From the NCBI RefSeq assembly GCF_030704535.1, contig NC_081813.1, forward strand, positions 3,930,001 to 3,994,000: DNA of 64,000 nt, given 5' to 3'. Shown here one piece after another: positions 23,230 through 35,529 of the stretch. The DNA is from Vitis vinifera (taxonomy: Eukaryota; Streptophyta; Magnoliopsida; Vitales; Vitaceae). Under the pieces are notes generated by a model. That model made no database searches. It saw only the letters and a list, made by a program, of their open reading frames with translations, and was not told the origin of the DNA. The position numbers were made by a program, and so were the translations under genes. Within the stretch, counting starts at the first letter, position 1, and every line of letters starts with the position of its first letter.

Positions 23230-26200
23230 TCAATTACTAAACCTGCTGTCCCTCCTAATCTTTCCCACATCTCCTACCAAAGCCTTGTAGTTTGAGAGCT
23301 TGGAAAACCCATATGAGAACCTCTCAAAGAGCTGCTCCAGGCTAATCCCAAACCTCACCACATGTGAAAGTGTCCTGGGATCTCTGGAAATATCAGAATC
23401 AATCTTCAGCAACCCTCTTCCATTCAATGTGTCTATGAAGTAGCGATTGTCGAATGATGTTGCAGTGGCATCATTTGTCGCAAAAGCTATGTCTGACACA
23501 GAAGGACCGCTGTAGATTGTCTTCAACACGAATGCATGGGAAGGTGATATTGCAGGGTCAGCTCTCGGCCGGAGCCTGTTCTCAAAGTTCCGGCAATGGC
23601 CTACGCCTAGAGTATGAGCGCCTGCAACCAAATTACATTTAATTAGAACAACAGTAAGTGCTACGATGCTGAAGCTCTTTTTTCAAATTTTATTTTGGCG
23701 AGAATTCATTATAATAGATTTTTTTTCTATTTTTAAATTATTCTCATTAGTTATAATTTCCTATTTTTGTGTTTTGGCCATATTGTTTCCTATTTTTGTG
23801 TTTTAGGTTTATGTATATATATTCATTCTTAATCAATGAAAAAGTTAAGTCATTGTTTCTCAATAATCCTCTCTCTACTTCAATATGGTATTAAGAGCCT
23901 AATTTTCTTGGACGTATTTTCTTCATCTTTTTTTTTCCCTTCTCCTTAATGGCTTCCGATGCATCCTTCTCCTCCACCAACGATCCTATCACCATCCCCT
24001 CCTTACAATCAATCTCTCCAATATCACCAAATTGTCATCCACCAATTATCTCACATGGAGCCTTCAAAACCAATCTCTTCTTGAAGGTTATGATCTTCAT
24101 CACTTCATTGATGACGCTCATACTCCACCACCACCCACCGTCACCGTCACTGGTGTTGCATCCTTAAATCCGGCATACACAACCTGGAAGTATCAGGATC
24201 GTCTCATTTTTAGCACTCTCCTTGGTGCTATCTCTGTTTCACTACAACCGCTTATTGCTCGCACCACCACTTCCCTTGATGTATGACAAACCTTAACCAA
24301 TACCTATGCCAAATCATCTCGTTATCGTATTAAACAATTGAAGGAACAATTACAGCGGTGTACCAAGGGCTCTCTAACTTATTGGACTTACGCCTTTGCC
24401 ATTGTTGTATATCTCATCAACCGTATGCCCACACCCACGCTACATCTCTCATCTCCTTTTGACAAACTCTTTGAGTCTCCATCCAACTACACTAAACTTC
24501 GAGTGCTCGATTGCTTATGTTAACCGTGGTTTCATTCTTATTTTCAACATAAACTTGACTCTTGTTCCACTCCTTGTGTTTTTCTTGGTTACTCTTCAAC
24601 ACAAAGTGCCTATATTGTCTATCTTGGTCATCATCCAATTTCCTCAGCAGATCAACTTGCCGACACTCTTACTAAACCGCTTCTACGAAGTCACTTCCAA
24701 GAATTACAGGTCAAGATTGGCGTCTCCTCCGGAGCTCCATCTTGAGGGGGCTTATTAGAGAACTCATTACAACAATTTTCCTTCTATTTTTAAATTCTTC
24801 TAATTAGTTGTAATTTCCTATTTTTTTGTTTTGGGCTAATTCTAGGATTGTTTCCTATTTTTGTGTTTTGGGTAGATTGTTTTCTATTTTTGTATTTTAG
24901 GTTTGTGTATATATATTAATTCTTAATCAATGAAAAAGTTAAGCTATTGTTTCTCAATAATCCTCTCTCTACTTCAACAGTATGTACCCATGAGTGCAAC
25001 TCCCTCTTCGATACTGATAATATTCTTCTAGCCGAAAATTTTGATTAGTTCATCAACGGAAATGTCAGCTTTAGGAAGCTGTTCATCAGCTCTCTCCTTG
25101 CTTGCAACGAGGGTGTCTCTTCTACCAGTCAAAACCTCTATATATGGTCCCCTTATCTGCTCTAATACAAATTAAAGTCACTACACATGTTGATGTCTTC
25201 CACAGTTCCTTGATTCTTATACATCATGAGGGACACAACCAAATTCTTATGATCAATATCGTGCGGAAGGTTGAGTGCAAACATTATAGTTTAAGAATAT
25301 AAAGATAGAATACGAGGTTTTGATGCGATTGGATCAAATATGTCTATGCCCATGATAAGAGTTGGAAAATATGAGATTTTTTGGAACCAATAATTGTATT
25401 TGGTTCTTTCATTCATGAATATAGGCATGTTGAGTTGAATTATGCTAAAACCTCATGTTTCTTTGTGGATTGTTGTTTTTATATTCTTGAACTAAGATGT
25501 TAATATTGAAGCTCTTGACACAATAATCAAGGCATATATATGAGCATACAAAAGTGATCACATAGCTTCATTGAGCTTGAATTTCTAAGAAATCAAGAGT
25601 TGAACTTACCAGAAAGATGGCCTCCCTTGCAGCCAACTGGATGATATCAGCACAAGAAACAATTTGAGGACACATTCTCGAGGGAGCTCTTTATCTCATC
25701 AATGGTGTCAAGTTTCCGGATTCCGAAATTCTTCTTAGATAATGTCTTACTTGTGAGGCTACTCGAATCCCCAAGAAGAAATGAAACAGCACAACCCTGT
25801 AAGAAAAATAAATACAAGCTTTAAGTACTTCAAACACTTAAAAAACAAAGACAAATTAAAGAGAGAGAGGGAGGGAGGGAGGGAGTAACTGATAAAATTT
25901 TAAACGACATAGGATCACATGTAGACATTAAAACATTCATTAAATGACAATAAATGAAATGTTTACTTTGATTAATGCCATGAAAAGTCATTTTCGTGTT
26001 TCACTAGTGTCCAAGAATATGTTTAGTTCGTGATGGTATGAAAATCTGAGTTCGATGAGCTCTTCTTTTTCTACACCCAAGATTCAATCCGTGTGTGCTA
26101 TCAAGACAATTATGCAATGCGTCTTTTTTTATATATATATTTATATATATCACATATTACACACATTATTTAGACCACTTGACTTAATGAGTCAGTTAAG

Positions 26201-26584
26201 TGAATTAAGATGAGCCCATAAAAAAACAAGTAATAATATGTATCAAGTCCCGTTATGAACCACAATGCAAAAATAAAATAATATTGATTTATGACATTAT
26301 CACATTGATTATGTAAGATTACGCATAAAAAATTCCAACGGTAACTACATCAACTCGACAGTCATGGAAAGTGAGTCTTAACAGGGCCGCAATAGTGGAA
26401 GGATGGCCCACCATACTTGTTCTTGCTTTCTGCTTTACAATAACCTCTGCGCTCGGACAGCTATCCCTTTATAGAAATGAAGCTCAAGCCCATCAACCCT
26501 TTCAGCTGTGTCTACAACCCCATTTGCAGGGAAGGAAGCCCACAAAGCCATGGCCAAAAGCATTGGAAAAGCTTCAAACCCCAT
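23230..26584 (-). pseudogene. Class III (secretory) peroxidase, inactivated
   Basis: Family members are secreted haem enzymes that oxidise phenolics with hydrogen peroxide. The four-exon layout is intact (26584 to about 26345, 25796-25610, 25156-24988, 23621-23230) with splice signals in place. Visible motifs are a signal peptide (MGFEAFPMLLAMALWASFPA), the distal haem site LLRLTFHDC, SCADIIQLAAREA, LTGRRD and the proximal GAHTLGVGHC. Breaks: a frameshift between FYK and CPSAEV in exon 1; FHDCF is FHDCR and GCDAS is GCAVS; a frameshift before CPQIVSCAD in exon 2 that leads to a stop; and a stop in exon 3 after IKIFG. A copia remnant begins within about 8 bp of the exon 3 donor. The last exon is still open (133 aa). 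No functional enzyme is expected. Confidence 0.88.
23695..24979 (+). mobile_element. Ty1/copia remnant inside the peroxidase pseudogene
   Basis: Two LTRs of about 190-227 bp (23695-23885 and 24753-24979) share TTCCTATTTTTGTGTTTT, CTTAATCAATGAAAAAGTTA and the end CTCTCTACTTCAA. After the first lies TGGTATTAAGAGCC (23886-23899), a methionine-tRNA primer site. GAGGGGG before the second is the polypurine tract. About 870 bp remain between them: a gag start (MASDASFSSTNDPI), an integrase scrap (WTYAFAIVVYLINRMPTP) and the RNase H tail (ISSADQLADTLTKPLLRS). It is internally deleted and in several frames. No target duplication was found. Confidence 0.8.
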
Positions 26585-26589
26585 TTCGT

Positions 26590-27137
26590 CATTCGATTCT
26601 AGTCTTTTGTTCTTGATAGATATGGAGCCCTCTCTTTATACAGAGGAAGTGGAAGAGTACCATTTATACGCGGTTCTGTTCCATGTTCAGAGATGTAGAG
26701 ACTGGAGTGCTAAAAGGTGGTGCATGTTGAAGGTTATATATCACACCATCTGGACTTGGTTCAGAGCTGGTTTTCCATTTTGTCAACCTTGATAGTTAAT
26801 GCTGGTGGTACTTCTGCGTCGGAGCATTTAAGAAGGAAGTTTTAGAGTTTCCGTGGTCTCCAAAGATTAAAAATGGATGTGAATGCAACTCAAGAATAAG
26901 ACATCTCCTCCCCTGGGAAAGCCACCTTTCCATGCCCACACCCCGTTGTTAGAGGAGGTTTGAAGCCATGTGAAACTTAGAATGTGGAAAGGTCCAAATT
27001 GTAAAATGTTAAACCTACCCATTTCCCAATCTCCACTGTTGAATGTATGTTGAAATTTAGAATGTTGAATGAAGTAACAAACAAATGGAACTAAAGTATA
27101 AGTTACATATGAATGGAACTCACGCATGAAGTCATTT
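26590..27137. other. Spacer upstream of the peroxidase pseudogene
   Basis: Balanced composition, so the old peroxidase promoter probably lies here. Repeated GTTGAATGTATGTTGAAATTTAG-like phrases occur near 27040. No gene was seen. Confidence 0.35.
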
Positions 27138-27730
27138 GGGTTCCATTTGGAAATTGTTTTTAAAAATAATTTTATAAAAATATAAAAATATATTTGATAA
27201 AAAAAAAAAAAATCATGTTTTACTTGTTTTAAGTTATTACGTGAGATTGGTTTTTTTTTTTTTTTTTAAATAATGATATAAATATAAAAAAATAATTAAA
27301 AGATAAACTACTACATACAAACTTAATGTTTAAAACATATTTTTAAATATAGAAAAAAAATAATAAGAAAATTTTAGATTCCCAAAAAACGACTATCCTA
27401 TAAAACATTATAAAATTTTTTTTCAAAAAGTAACCTCAAAATATACTTTGAGAATTGCTTTGGAACTTAAATGTTTTTAACTTATTTTTTATATTTTTTA
27501 AATATAATTTAAAAATAATCTTTATTTTTAATTATTCTTTATATTTGTATAATTATTTTTTAAAAGAAAAAAAAATAATTAAAAAATATTATTTAAAAAT
27601 ATCATATTTTCTATTTAAAAAAAATAAAAAAACTAATTTTTATTTTCTAATTATCATATCTATCTTCTTATTTATTTTTATTTTATTGAGCAAAAAATTA
27701 TTTTTTAAGGCAGTTACCAATTAGAGCTTA
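27138..27730. repeat. MITE-like AT-rich repeats directly upstream of RPS17, copy 3
   Basis: Two adjacent or nested members of the dispersed family. One starts TTCCATTTGGAAATTGTTTT near 27145, the other TTTGAGAATTGCTTTGGAAC near 27449. Both are followed by TTTTTAACTTATTTTTTATA-type sequence, and the block ends AAGGCAGTTACCAATTAGAG. It ends only about 150 bp before the RPS17 start codon. Confidence 0.45.
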
Positions 27731-27875
27731 TTTTCCTAAATTCATGAAACTAGGACAGGGAGATCCTAAACCACCACAAGGACATGATATTCCCACGCCC
27801 AAACACACCCAAAACCCAATCCACAAAGATTGGCAAAAACCAAAACCAACCCACATCCTCCTCCCAAACCCAGCA

Positions 27876-28313
27876 ATGTCTCTCCTCCAATCTCTCAAAC
27901 TCACCACCCCATTCCTCCATGGCTCCAGCAACCTCTCTCTCCTCTCCAAACCTTCCTCCACCTCCCTCGCCTCACCACCACCCCCACCCACCTTTCTCCC
28001 CCCAATCCGTGCTATGAAGTCCATGCAGGGCCGAGTTGTTTGCGCCACCAGTGATAAGACTGTGGCTGTGGAGGTGGTCAGACTTGCGCCACACCCAAAG
28101 TACAAGAGGAGAGTGAGGAAGAAGAAGAAGTACCAGGCACATGACCCAGACAACCAGTTCAAAGTTGGGGACGTTGTGCAGCTCGAAAAGAGCAGACCCA
28201 TTAGCAAGACTAAGACTTTTGTTGCAATTCCAGTTCCAAACAGGAACAGGGCCAAGAGCCAAGAGGCAGCGGCGGGAGAGCTTGAGATTCCATTGGAGTC
28301 TCAGCAGGCTTAG
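27876..28313 (+). CDS. RPS17: 30S ribosomal protein S17 (uS17c), chloroplast precursor
   Basis: Nuclear-encoded protein of the plastid small ribosomal subunit. It binds 16S rRNA early in assembly. It has a single exon of 145 aa. The transit peptide covers about residues 1-46 (MSLLQSLKLTTPFLHGSSNL, then Pro/Ser-rich). The mature protein starts near MKSMQGRVVCATSDKTVAVE, has the basic KYKRRVRKKKKYQAHDPDN loop and the S17 signature GDVVQLEKSRPISKTKTF, and ends LEIPLESQQA. The start at 27876 is chosen because its N-terminus matches known precursors. An in-frame ATG at 27744 would add 44 residues with no transit-peptide character. The promoter must lie in or beside the repeat block ending near 27730. 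Confidence 0.95.
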   Translation: MSLLQSLKLTTPFLHGSSNLSLLSKPSSTSLASPPPPPTFLPPIRAMKSMQGRVVCATSDKTVAVEVVRLAPHPKYKRRVRKKKKYQAHDPDNQFKVGDVVQLEKSRPISKTKTFVAIPVPNRNRAKSQEAAAGELEIPLESQQA

Positions 28314-30286
28314 TATGCTTTTGTTTTGTTTTGCGGTGGATGCATTCGAAGTGGGATTTTGTTGTTATTGTGTTTAAATTTGTGTACTGAATTGGGTTGA
28401 ACTGAGATAATGAATTTGGAATTTGGTTTTACAATAATGCTTCAATTTTAGCTTTGAATGTGGGGTTGTCAATTGGGTTGGGTTTTCGTCTCTTTTAGAG
28501 TTCTATTTTCTGGCTATGCTTGAATTTTTTTATGGGGTGTGGATTGAGTTTCATTGTTGTAATTTGGGGTTTTCTTTGTGTTCTATCTTTCAGATGGGGT
28601 TTAGTCTCTTGATGATGAGTTTCTTTTGATTTTTTTTCTGAATTGGATTCTGTATGATGCTTAATCAATGTGCTACTGGGCTTCAATAAGGTATTAAGAA
28701 CTATTTGGAAAGGATAAAATGGAGAGCCTGGAAAATGATGAATATGTACAAAATAAGAATGATAGCTGGCTTTTGGTCAGTTAGAATTCTTAGAAAAAAA
28801 TTTGGGATTTAATCCTATAATTCAAGGTATGTTCCGATTCTGGAATTATTGAATTATATGGTATAAATTTGGGTTGTATTTGATTGATGAAGCAGTTGAG
28901 AAGAATTTAAGAAATTCTGTGACCCCAGATGGAATAAACCTTCCCTACCAAGGACCAAGTACTAGCATTAGAAAACAGTTTTGAGTACCTGAGACCTGCA
29001 AAATAGTTGTTCGATAATATGCCACAAAGAAAGTAGTTAATGGCGTTTTACTGTGCACAAACCCTTTCTAACACTGGCCGTTTGAAGTACTTTGGGAACC
29101 AACTGAGAATACATTCTCTATATCTGAATCCATGAACAATTTTGAGATAGGTAATTGACTTCTATGTGGATGTTTTTGCCTACAGTTCTTCAATTTCTTT
29201 CAGGTATGCTTCCGGGATCACATGCTTAGTTCCACCAGTTCATCATTTTGTAAAGAATGTTCTGGGAATTGGGCTCCCATCATATACAAAATAATATAAA
29301 GGCTGGAGTATGAAATGGCATGTTGAAACACAGGTAGAAACAAAATCAGTTTGAATGTGTGAAAGTTGATAAAAAGGGTATTCAACAGGCATGATAAAGT
29401 TGGTCGAGTTTTTGTGTAACGATTTTTGACTAGTGTTCAGTATTAAGTCCTAGGAGTTTCTGCAAATGAGAAGGCAAAAAAATTCAAGGAGTCTAATTGT
29501 CAAATGTTGTATGTTGCAGTCATCCATAGCATGGAAATTCCTTTCAAAACTAGTGGTTTTCTCATGTTGGTTGACTGTTGGAGAGAAGGGATCCCCTGTC
29601 TTCTTTGCATTTTCCTTTTTTGTTTTGCCATGGTGCATCTTCTGAGTACAGTACCGCATGCTTTACATTGTTTTTCCATGTTCCGGTTTGAGTAACGATG
29701 ACTAAGATTTTAATGCTTCTACATTATACCATTGAAATTTTTGTTCAATATAAGATGTGGACTTGCATTGCTGGCTTGTTGTTTGAAGCAACCGGCACGA
29801 CCTAAAGATAATAGGAAGATATGTTCCATTGCTATAGAATTTAGTAGTACACTGTGTTACAAATGGAGATAGATTTGGTTTTATAGAGCCATTTCTCATG
29901 AACAAAAATGTTGTAGGATTAGATGATTAAAATTAGGCCTTCAGCAATTAGAGAGGCTGAATCACTTTCCTGTACTTTTTTTTTCTGGTTAGCCTTTGGA
30001 TAGAGAATCCCTATCCGTGAAAATAGCAATTAAATTAAGGAAGACAGGAGGCAGATTGTAATCGGAAGTTCTCACTAGCTCTAACTTCCATATCATAGGA
30101 GGAATGAGAAACGACTAGAATCAGCAAGCCTTATCTCCACGATTTAAGATTGGTGAAGAAAAAAATGAAAGAAGAAACACATTAGAAGTGGCCGATTTGG
30201 CCTTGGAACCAAAAACCGAAAAAAGCCAAAACCTATAAGTTTTACAATTAATCAGAGTATCTATCTAATTAACATAGGCACACTGA
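28314..30286. other. Spacer between convergent RPS17 and GL2
   Basis: The 3' ends of both genes face each other here. The RPS17 3' UTR probably ends by about 28440. The rest has balanced base composition but no protein-like frame, tRNA or clear repeat that I could recognise. Confidence 0.4.
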
Positions 30287-33200
30287 TCACCCATCCTCAC
30301 ATTGCAAACTTGTTTTTATATTTTGCAATGTACATGATACAAGAGTGTTCACAGACTCCACAGACTCCATAGTTAGTTTGGCTGTGGGGGAGGTGTTTGT
30401 TAAGACTTGAAATGCTATGGTGAGCAAAGATCCTCCTTCAGTGCTCTTCTCCTCCGGCCTAGAAGTGATGACGAGAGGCCTTGACTCAACCCCATCTGGA
30501 AGAATTGAGAAACCCGACGGCAGTATAGCAATGCTGCTGGAGTCGCACCCTGTCATCACAGACTGCATGCCGGGAATGTCTACAGGAGCATAAACCACCA
30601 TGGATTCATATGCATTTGTGCAGGTATCTTGTACCACCCACATACTGTTGTCTTTGGATTTCATTGTCTGAATTCAAAATGCCCATGTTATCCTTTGTTT
30701 GTTTGATGGGAAAAAGAGGAAAGAAAAGCAAAAAAAAAACATTTACTCTGACTTCTGGGTGGAAAGAACTCACCTGAATAGTGACTGCATTGCCCCGATC
30801 CTGCCCTTTGGCCAAGTTTGCAATTGACTGCACTGGCCCTCCACTCAACATGATGTCCCACTGGAATTCACACATTGAAAGCTTGTTAAAATATTTTTTG
30901 TACTGATTATCAACATCTTATGATGGTTATCAAGGCAGAATCATCTAACCTCACTCCGGCGAGCTTCATCTCTTAAGAAATCGAATATGACGTGGGGAGC
31001 CACTGGCAGCCATACAGATGAAACTGCACACAGGATCACCCCTTGAGGCTCACCAGGATCGTTCAGGTTCTTCCTGGAAGCCACCCTTATGTCGTCTCCT
31101 GTTTTACTCGATACCTTTGTCCATGAGTTAAAGCTTGATGCCCCCAGCGCTCGACAAAAACTCCAGGTCATTCTTTGTGCCAACTTGAGAATGCTTTTCC
31201 TTCCCGCCAGTGTCGCAACGCCTGGAGTTCAATAATGGGTGTAAGCTAAAAAAATTTCTCAGTGAAGTATCTGATGATTGAACTAAAAATGTACTGGTAA
31301 TCTAGGATTACCGCTCGAGTCCTTCGTGGGGACATTGGTTGCCATGAAGAACACCAGCCGCTCGCACTGGAGTTGCAGAGTCGCAATCCAATGCTTGGCA
31401 CCAAAGGCCAGACCACTGTTAACAATTTGGCGGTACATGGTATGAACCGTGCTTTTCTGGCATTCCAAATGCTCCACCCAGATCACCTGAAAGATTAAAC
31501 CATCGGAAAAATGAGACTCAAACTTCATGTAGTCTCCAAAAGGCGAGCAGTTTAAAAAAGAAGTCTGGTATATGCATATGCAGATATGTACTTACCTTGC
31601 AGTGGCCATTGGATTTATCCTCAATGATGCAGCCAGAAGGACGTTTTCTGCATTTCACAAGGGACGCATCGATATTATCTTCAACTTTATCAATGGAAAC
31701 ATCAACAATCGCCCATTGATCTGCACTCAGCTGCTTGCAGAATCGGACAAAGTACACCTCTCTTGTGGGCACCATGGGTGTGAGCATTTGCAGCTCTGCA
31801 AACATCTAGAACCAGCATAATGGGAAAAAAGTTAATTGCAGAATCTAACCTAAGCCATGTCCAGCACCCTTAAGCAAAAGTAAATAATGGAACTGGTTTC
31901 AGATGACTGGAAGGTGTGGTAGATTGTTAGGTGAATTCCTAGTTTTCCATGTTTGTAAGTAAGGCCAAATTTTCAAAAGGGTTTTTTGACCTTCAGTTGA
32001 GTTTATTACTGCAGAAAAGTTCATCCAAGAAGCAATTTCAAAAAAGCCTTCACCATGAGGAAAAGTCACTTCTGCTAAGCCATAATGATGACAATTTTTT
32101 CCTGCCTTTTGTTGTCCAGAAAAATCAGAAGAGAATTCCTCAGTTTTTCTCCATTTTGAGCCATATAAAAAACTCCACTCCTACAAGCTGTGGCAGAGAT
32201 TGATTTTTCCTATGAAGAGATGCCCTTTTTTTTTCAGAATTTATTCCACAAATCGTTCAAATCAGAGATGATGGAGAAGTTTTTTTGATGGGTTACTCAC
32301 CAATTGAACTGCTCCATTTCTATTAGGACCTTCACCATTGCAGATAATATCAACGGTAGCCGCCTTTGAGATTGTGCATGGAAACATTTCCTTCCATTGA
32401 TTCTATGAAAATAGAGGACAATCATGGAAAGGGAGTCAATCAAATTTGAAAGCTAGCATATTACTTTGGATCAATTCAATGAACCATTGATTCAAAAACG
32501 GCTTACCACATCCATGAAACTTTGAACAAGCCGTGGGAGGTCCACAAACACAACTCCAGTCTCTCTTGAGGCCTCAATTGACCTCTTTGGCCTTCCATTG
32601 CCTGAATTTTCGACAGAAAATTCTCTCATGTACTCGTCGTAATTAAGTATCTCACGACCAGTCTCAACGCTTCTAATCCAAAGCGGTTCCCCAGCAGTTG
32701 CCATCTTCTTGAGCTCCTCCATTGCCTGATTAACTATCTCCATGATTCTCGACTTCTCAAGCCCGAAAATTCCAGTGTAGAACTCCAAAGAGCTTCTGTT
32801 CTCATGATCATTTCCAGCCGAGCATGAGGAGCTAGGTGATCCTGTTCCAGGAGGGTATTTCCCAATGACTGCTCGTAGTTTTTCCACCTACATATTGAAA
32901 TGAAATTCATCCTTACCATAAAGAGTAAAAAACACCTCAAAACCATTGATTTCAGTTTCACAAGTTAGTTTTTCAAACCTCGGCTTTCAGCCTTGCATTT
33001 TCGATTCTCAGCTGTTGTTCTTCAGTTGTCATGGTGGGGTCTCTACTAGAGGTGGCTGAGCCGCAGTTGGGGCAACAAGACTTCTTAATGGTCTCCCTCA
33101 TAGCCTTATTTTCATCTCTAAGCTTCTCCATTTCTGATTTCAATAGAGAGTTTTCATGGCGCTCCTGTATAGCCTGCAACAGCCATTCCAGTACAATGAC

Positions 33201-34390
33201 CAATTCAACAAAAGCCGAAAACTTTCCCTAAAAGAAATGAATCCATACAACAACCAGACACGACCCACGGCTCAAATGGAGAGGAGAATTGCCACATACC
33301 TTAATTTGAGTTCGTCGGTTTTGAAACCAGAACTTGACTTGCCTGGGAGCAAGGCCTAGTTGCTTGCTTAGTTGCTGCCTTTGCTTCTCATCTGGATGTG
33401 GTGACTCCTTGAATAGCCTGTAAACGTATCGATCATGTAAAAAGATTAACTAAAAAAACACACTAAGGTGATAATAGACAAATGGATAGAGATGAATCTA
33501 CATAATTTTCTGTGAATCAAAGTACCATGTCAAACAAAAGAAAAATAAAGCTCTAACATTAGCTTTAGATGCTTTTACGCCTTTTTCTTTTGTAAGCTTG
33601 CCATCAACCCCTTTAACCCTCCATGATAAAGTTTTCTTTTCAACTGCTGCCCAAAAAAACTGATTACAACCAAATCATTTGTTCGAATACATCGAATTTG
33701 TTCGATAATGGCCAGTGATTTGGGTGACATCAATGTTAATTTTATATCTGAAAACAGTCTAACTATTACATTAATTCCATGCATCATTGACGGATTAATG
33801 TAACATTATTTTCAGACTTCGATGACTCAGAAAACCTAAGTCTTGGTAAGAATAGGAATTCATACAATGGGAAGGAGAGACAGAGAGAGAAAGAGAGAAA
33901 GAAAGAGAGGGAGCTTACGCTTCCATTTCTCTGATTTGCTCAGCAGTGTGTCTGTGATATTTCTTCCTCTTCTTCTTCTTGCCCTTCTCACCTTCTCCAT
34001 CTTCATCACCCTCTCCTTCTCCATCAAACTCATCTTCGGATCTTGACCTCGCCGGGCCTGAGTTCTCACTGCTTATCTCCACCGTATCATCCCTCCGCCC
34101 TCCTCCGCTCCCCTCATCCCCTTCCTCCACCTCCATGTTGGCCGCAGCTGCAGCCGCGGCGCCGCCATCTCGAAAAATCCCAGCCTTCAACAACCAAAAC
34201 AAAAACCCATAAACAAACGAAGAAAAAGGAAAGAAAAGAAAACAAAAAACACCCAGAAGAAAAATCAAAAGGGTGTGAGAAAAGAAAGAACAAAAGGAGA
34301 GAGGGAATATACAAGACTAAGAGAGAGAGCTGGAGAGGCGAAGAAGTCTTTGGTACGAGACGCGGGTGGATTCGACATGTCCACGCCCAT
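30287..34390 (-). CDS. GL2: HD-ZIP IV transcription factor, GLABRA2 ortholog
   Basis: Nuclear regulator of epidermal cell fate; in Arabidopsis GL2 promotes leaf trichomes and seed-coat mucilage and represses root hairs. Eleven exons close in frame to 754 aa: 34390-34313, 34184-33919, 33417-33300, 33173-32979, 32887-32507, 32402-32301, 31805-31596, 31486-31312, 31221-30950, 30860-30774 and 30667-30287. The start [20 protein letters not shown] with PALSLSLAGIF is specific to the GL2 branch. An acidic region precedes the homeodomain (about 95-154, recognition helix VKFWFQNRR). The zipper-loop-zipper with CCPNC follows (about 155-225), then START (about 260-490, including [20 protein letters not shown] and SNGHCKVIWVEHL) and the HD-SAD region to the end ([20 protein letters not shown]). 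No damage was seen. Confidence 0.95.
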
Positions 34391-34498
34391 GGCAAGAGAA
34401 GCTTTGTGGATGAGCAGTGTTGTTTTATGGAGGCAGCAATGGGGTTGCTGCTGAAGAAATGTGGAAGAGAGAGAAAGTGTGGGGTAGGGTTGATTTAA

Positions 34499-34667
34499 GG
34501 ATATAAAACAAAGAGAGGAAACTCTCAGTTTTTCAATTATGGTTGAATGGAGAGAGAGAGAAAGGGCTGGTAGGAGTTGACTGTTAGATATTGCGGGAAC
34601 AGCTGAAATAAAAGAATGTGAAGAGCCAACTAACTTTTGATCATCAGTTGAATCTCATCTCCAACGG
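34499..34667 (-). promoter_or_regulatory. GL2 promoter: TATA box and MYB-type sites
   Basis: GTTTTATATCC on the minus strand (34509-34499) is a good TATA box about 110 bp before the start codon. Upstream lie three MYB core words of the form CNGTTR within 90 bp: CTGTTA at 34581-34586 next to a TTGAC W-box core, CAGTTG at 34645-34650, and CCGTTG (complement of 34662-34667). GA-rich stretches surround the leader. In Arabidopsis GL2 is activated by MYB-bHLH-TTG1 complexes, so these sites are plausible, but unproven. Confidence 0.45.
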
Positions 34668-34739
34668 TTTTTTCAGTTCCCCTCGCCCACGGCTCGGCTT
34701 TGGCTTGGCTCCAGTTGGAGATTTCTCTCCTTAAGGCGT

Positions 34740-35240
34740 GTTTGGATAATGGGCCTTATTTAATTCCCATGTTGTTTCAGAGCATCTTCTTGTGTTAGAT
34801 GTGGTAGATAGCTCATGGTTTCTCATGTCTTCTAGGGTTAGGTGATCTCCATTTATTGAATGTTAGGGATTTCTGGTTTTGTATCTTAAATTGGTGTAAT
34901 GGTGTTTTTGGAAATTAATTTTTTTAGAAAATTAAAGGTGGTTGTAGAACCTTTTATAAATAAATAAAAATAAATAAATTTAATGATTCAATATCATATT
35001 AATTTACTAATTTTTCTAAAAATTTAAAATACTAAAAATGCCCAAATAATAATATACTAACAATTTAAATAAAGGTTGAGAATTTTAAAAAATAATTTGA
35101 ATTAACTTAAATATGTTTTAAAATAACAATTTATTGATAAAAAGTTTTAGTGATTAAAAAAATGGCTAATAATGGACATGAAATGGGCTAGAAGTGCATT
35201 TTACAGTGTTTTTAGTCAAAGTGTTTTTAACAAAATCACT
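34740..35240. other. Spacer upstream of GL2
   Basis: AT-rich with AAATAAAT words near 34965. It begins with GGCGTGTTTGGATAATGGG, which resembles a MITE end, but no partner end was found. Confidence 0.35.
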
Positions 35241-35246
35241 TATTAA

Positions 35247-35524
35247 GGTAATGTTTGTTTTTTTACTTAATTCTAAATAGAACCTTAATACTTAATAGTA
35301 TTAAATATTAGGTTGTTTGTTTTGTAGTATTTTATTTCTATTAAGTATTAAAAAGTAAAAAAAAAAATCAATATATTATTTTTTCTATTTAGAAAAAGTT
35401 ATATTTTGACTTTTTCTATTTAATAAAAAGTTTATAATAAGTCATGAAAAAGTTAGAAAAACAAACAACTTAAATTCTAAAACTAAATTACTTTCAATAA
35501 AAAGCCAAAAAAACAAATACCACC
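35247..35524. mobile_element. Tourist-like MITE, 278 bp
   Basis: The ends are GGTAATGTTTGTTTTTTTAC and the complement of GGTGGTATTTGTTTTTTTGG, flanked by the 3-bp repeat TAA (35244-35246 and 35525-35527). The termini are related to those of the element at 11446-11660, so the two belong to one family. No coding capacity was seen. Confidence 0.6.
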
Positions 35525-35529
35525 TAAAT

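Noticed and set aside
30606-30875. 89-aa minus-strand frame between GL2 exons 10 and 11
   Set aside because: Reads through the intron; the true exons use other phases and splice sites.
34043-34498. 151-aa plus-strand frame opposite GL2
   Set aside because: Antisense shadow of the first two GL2 exons; low-complexity Pro/Ser and Lys/Glu from simple repeats.
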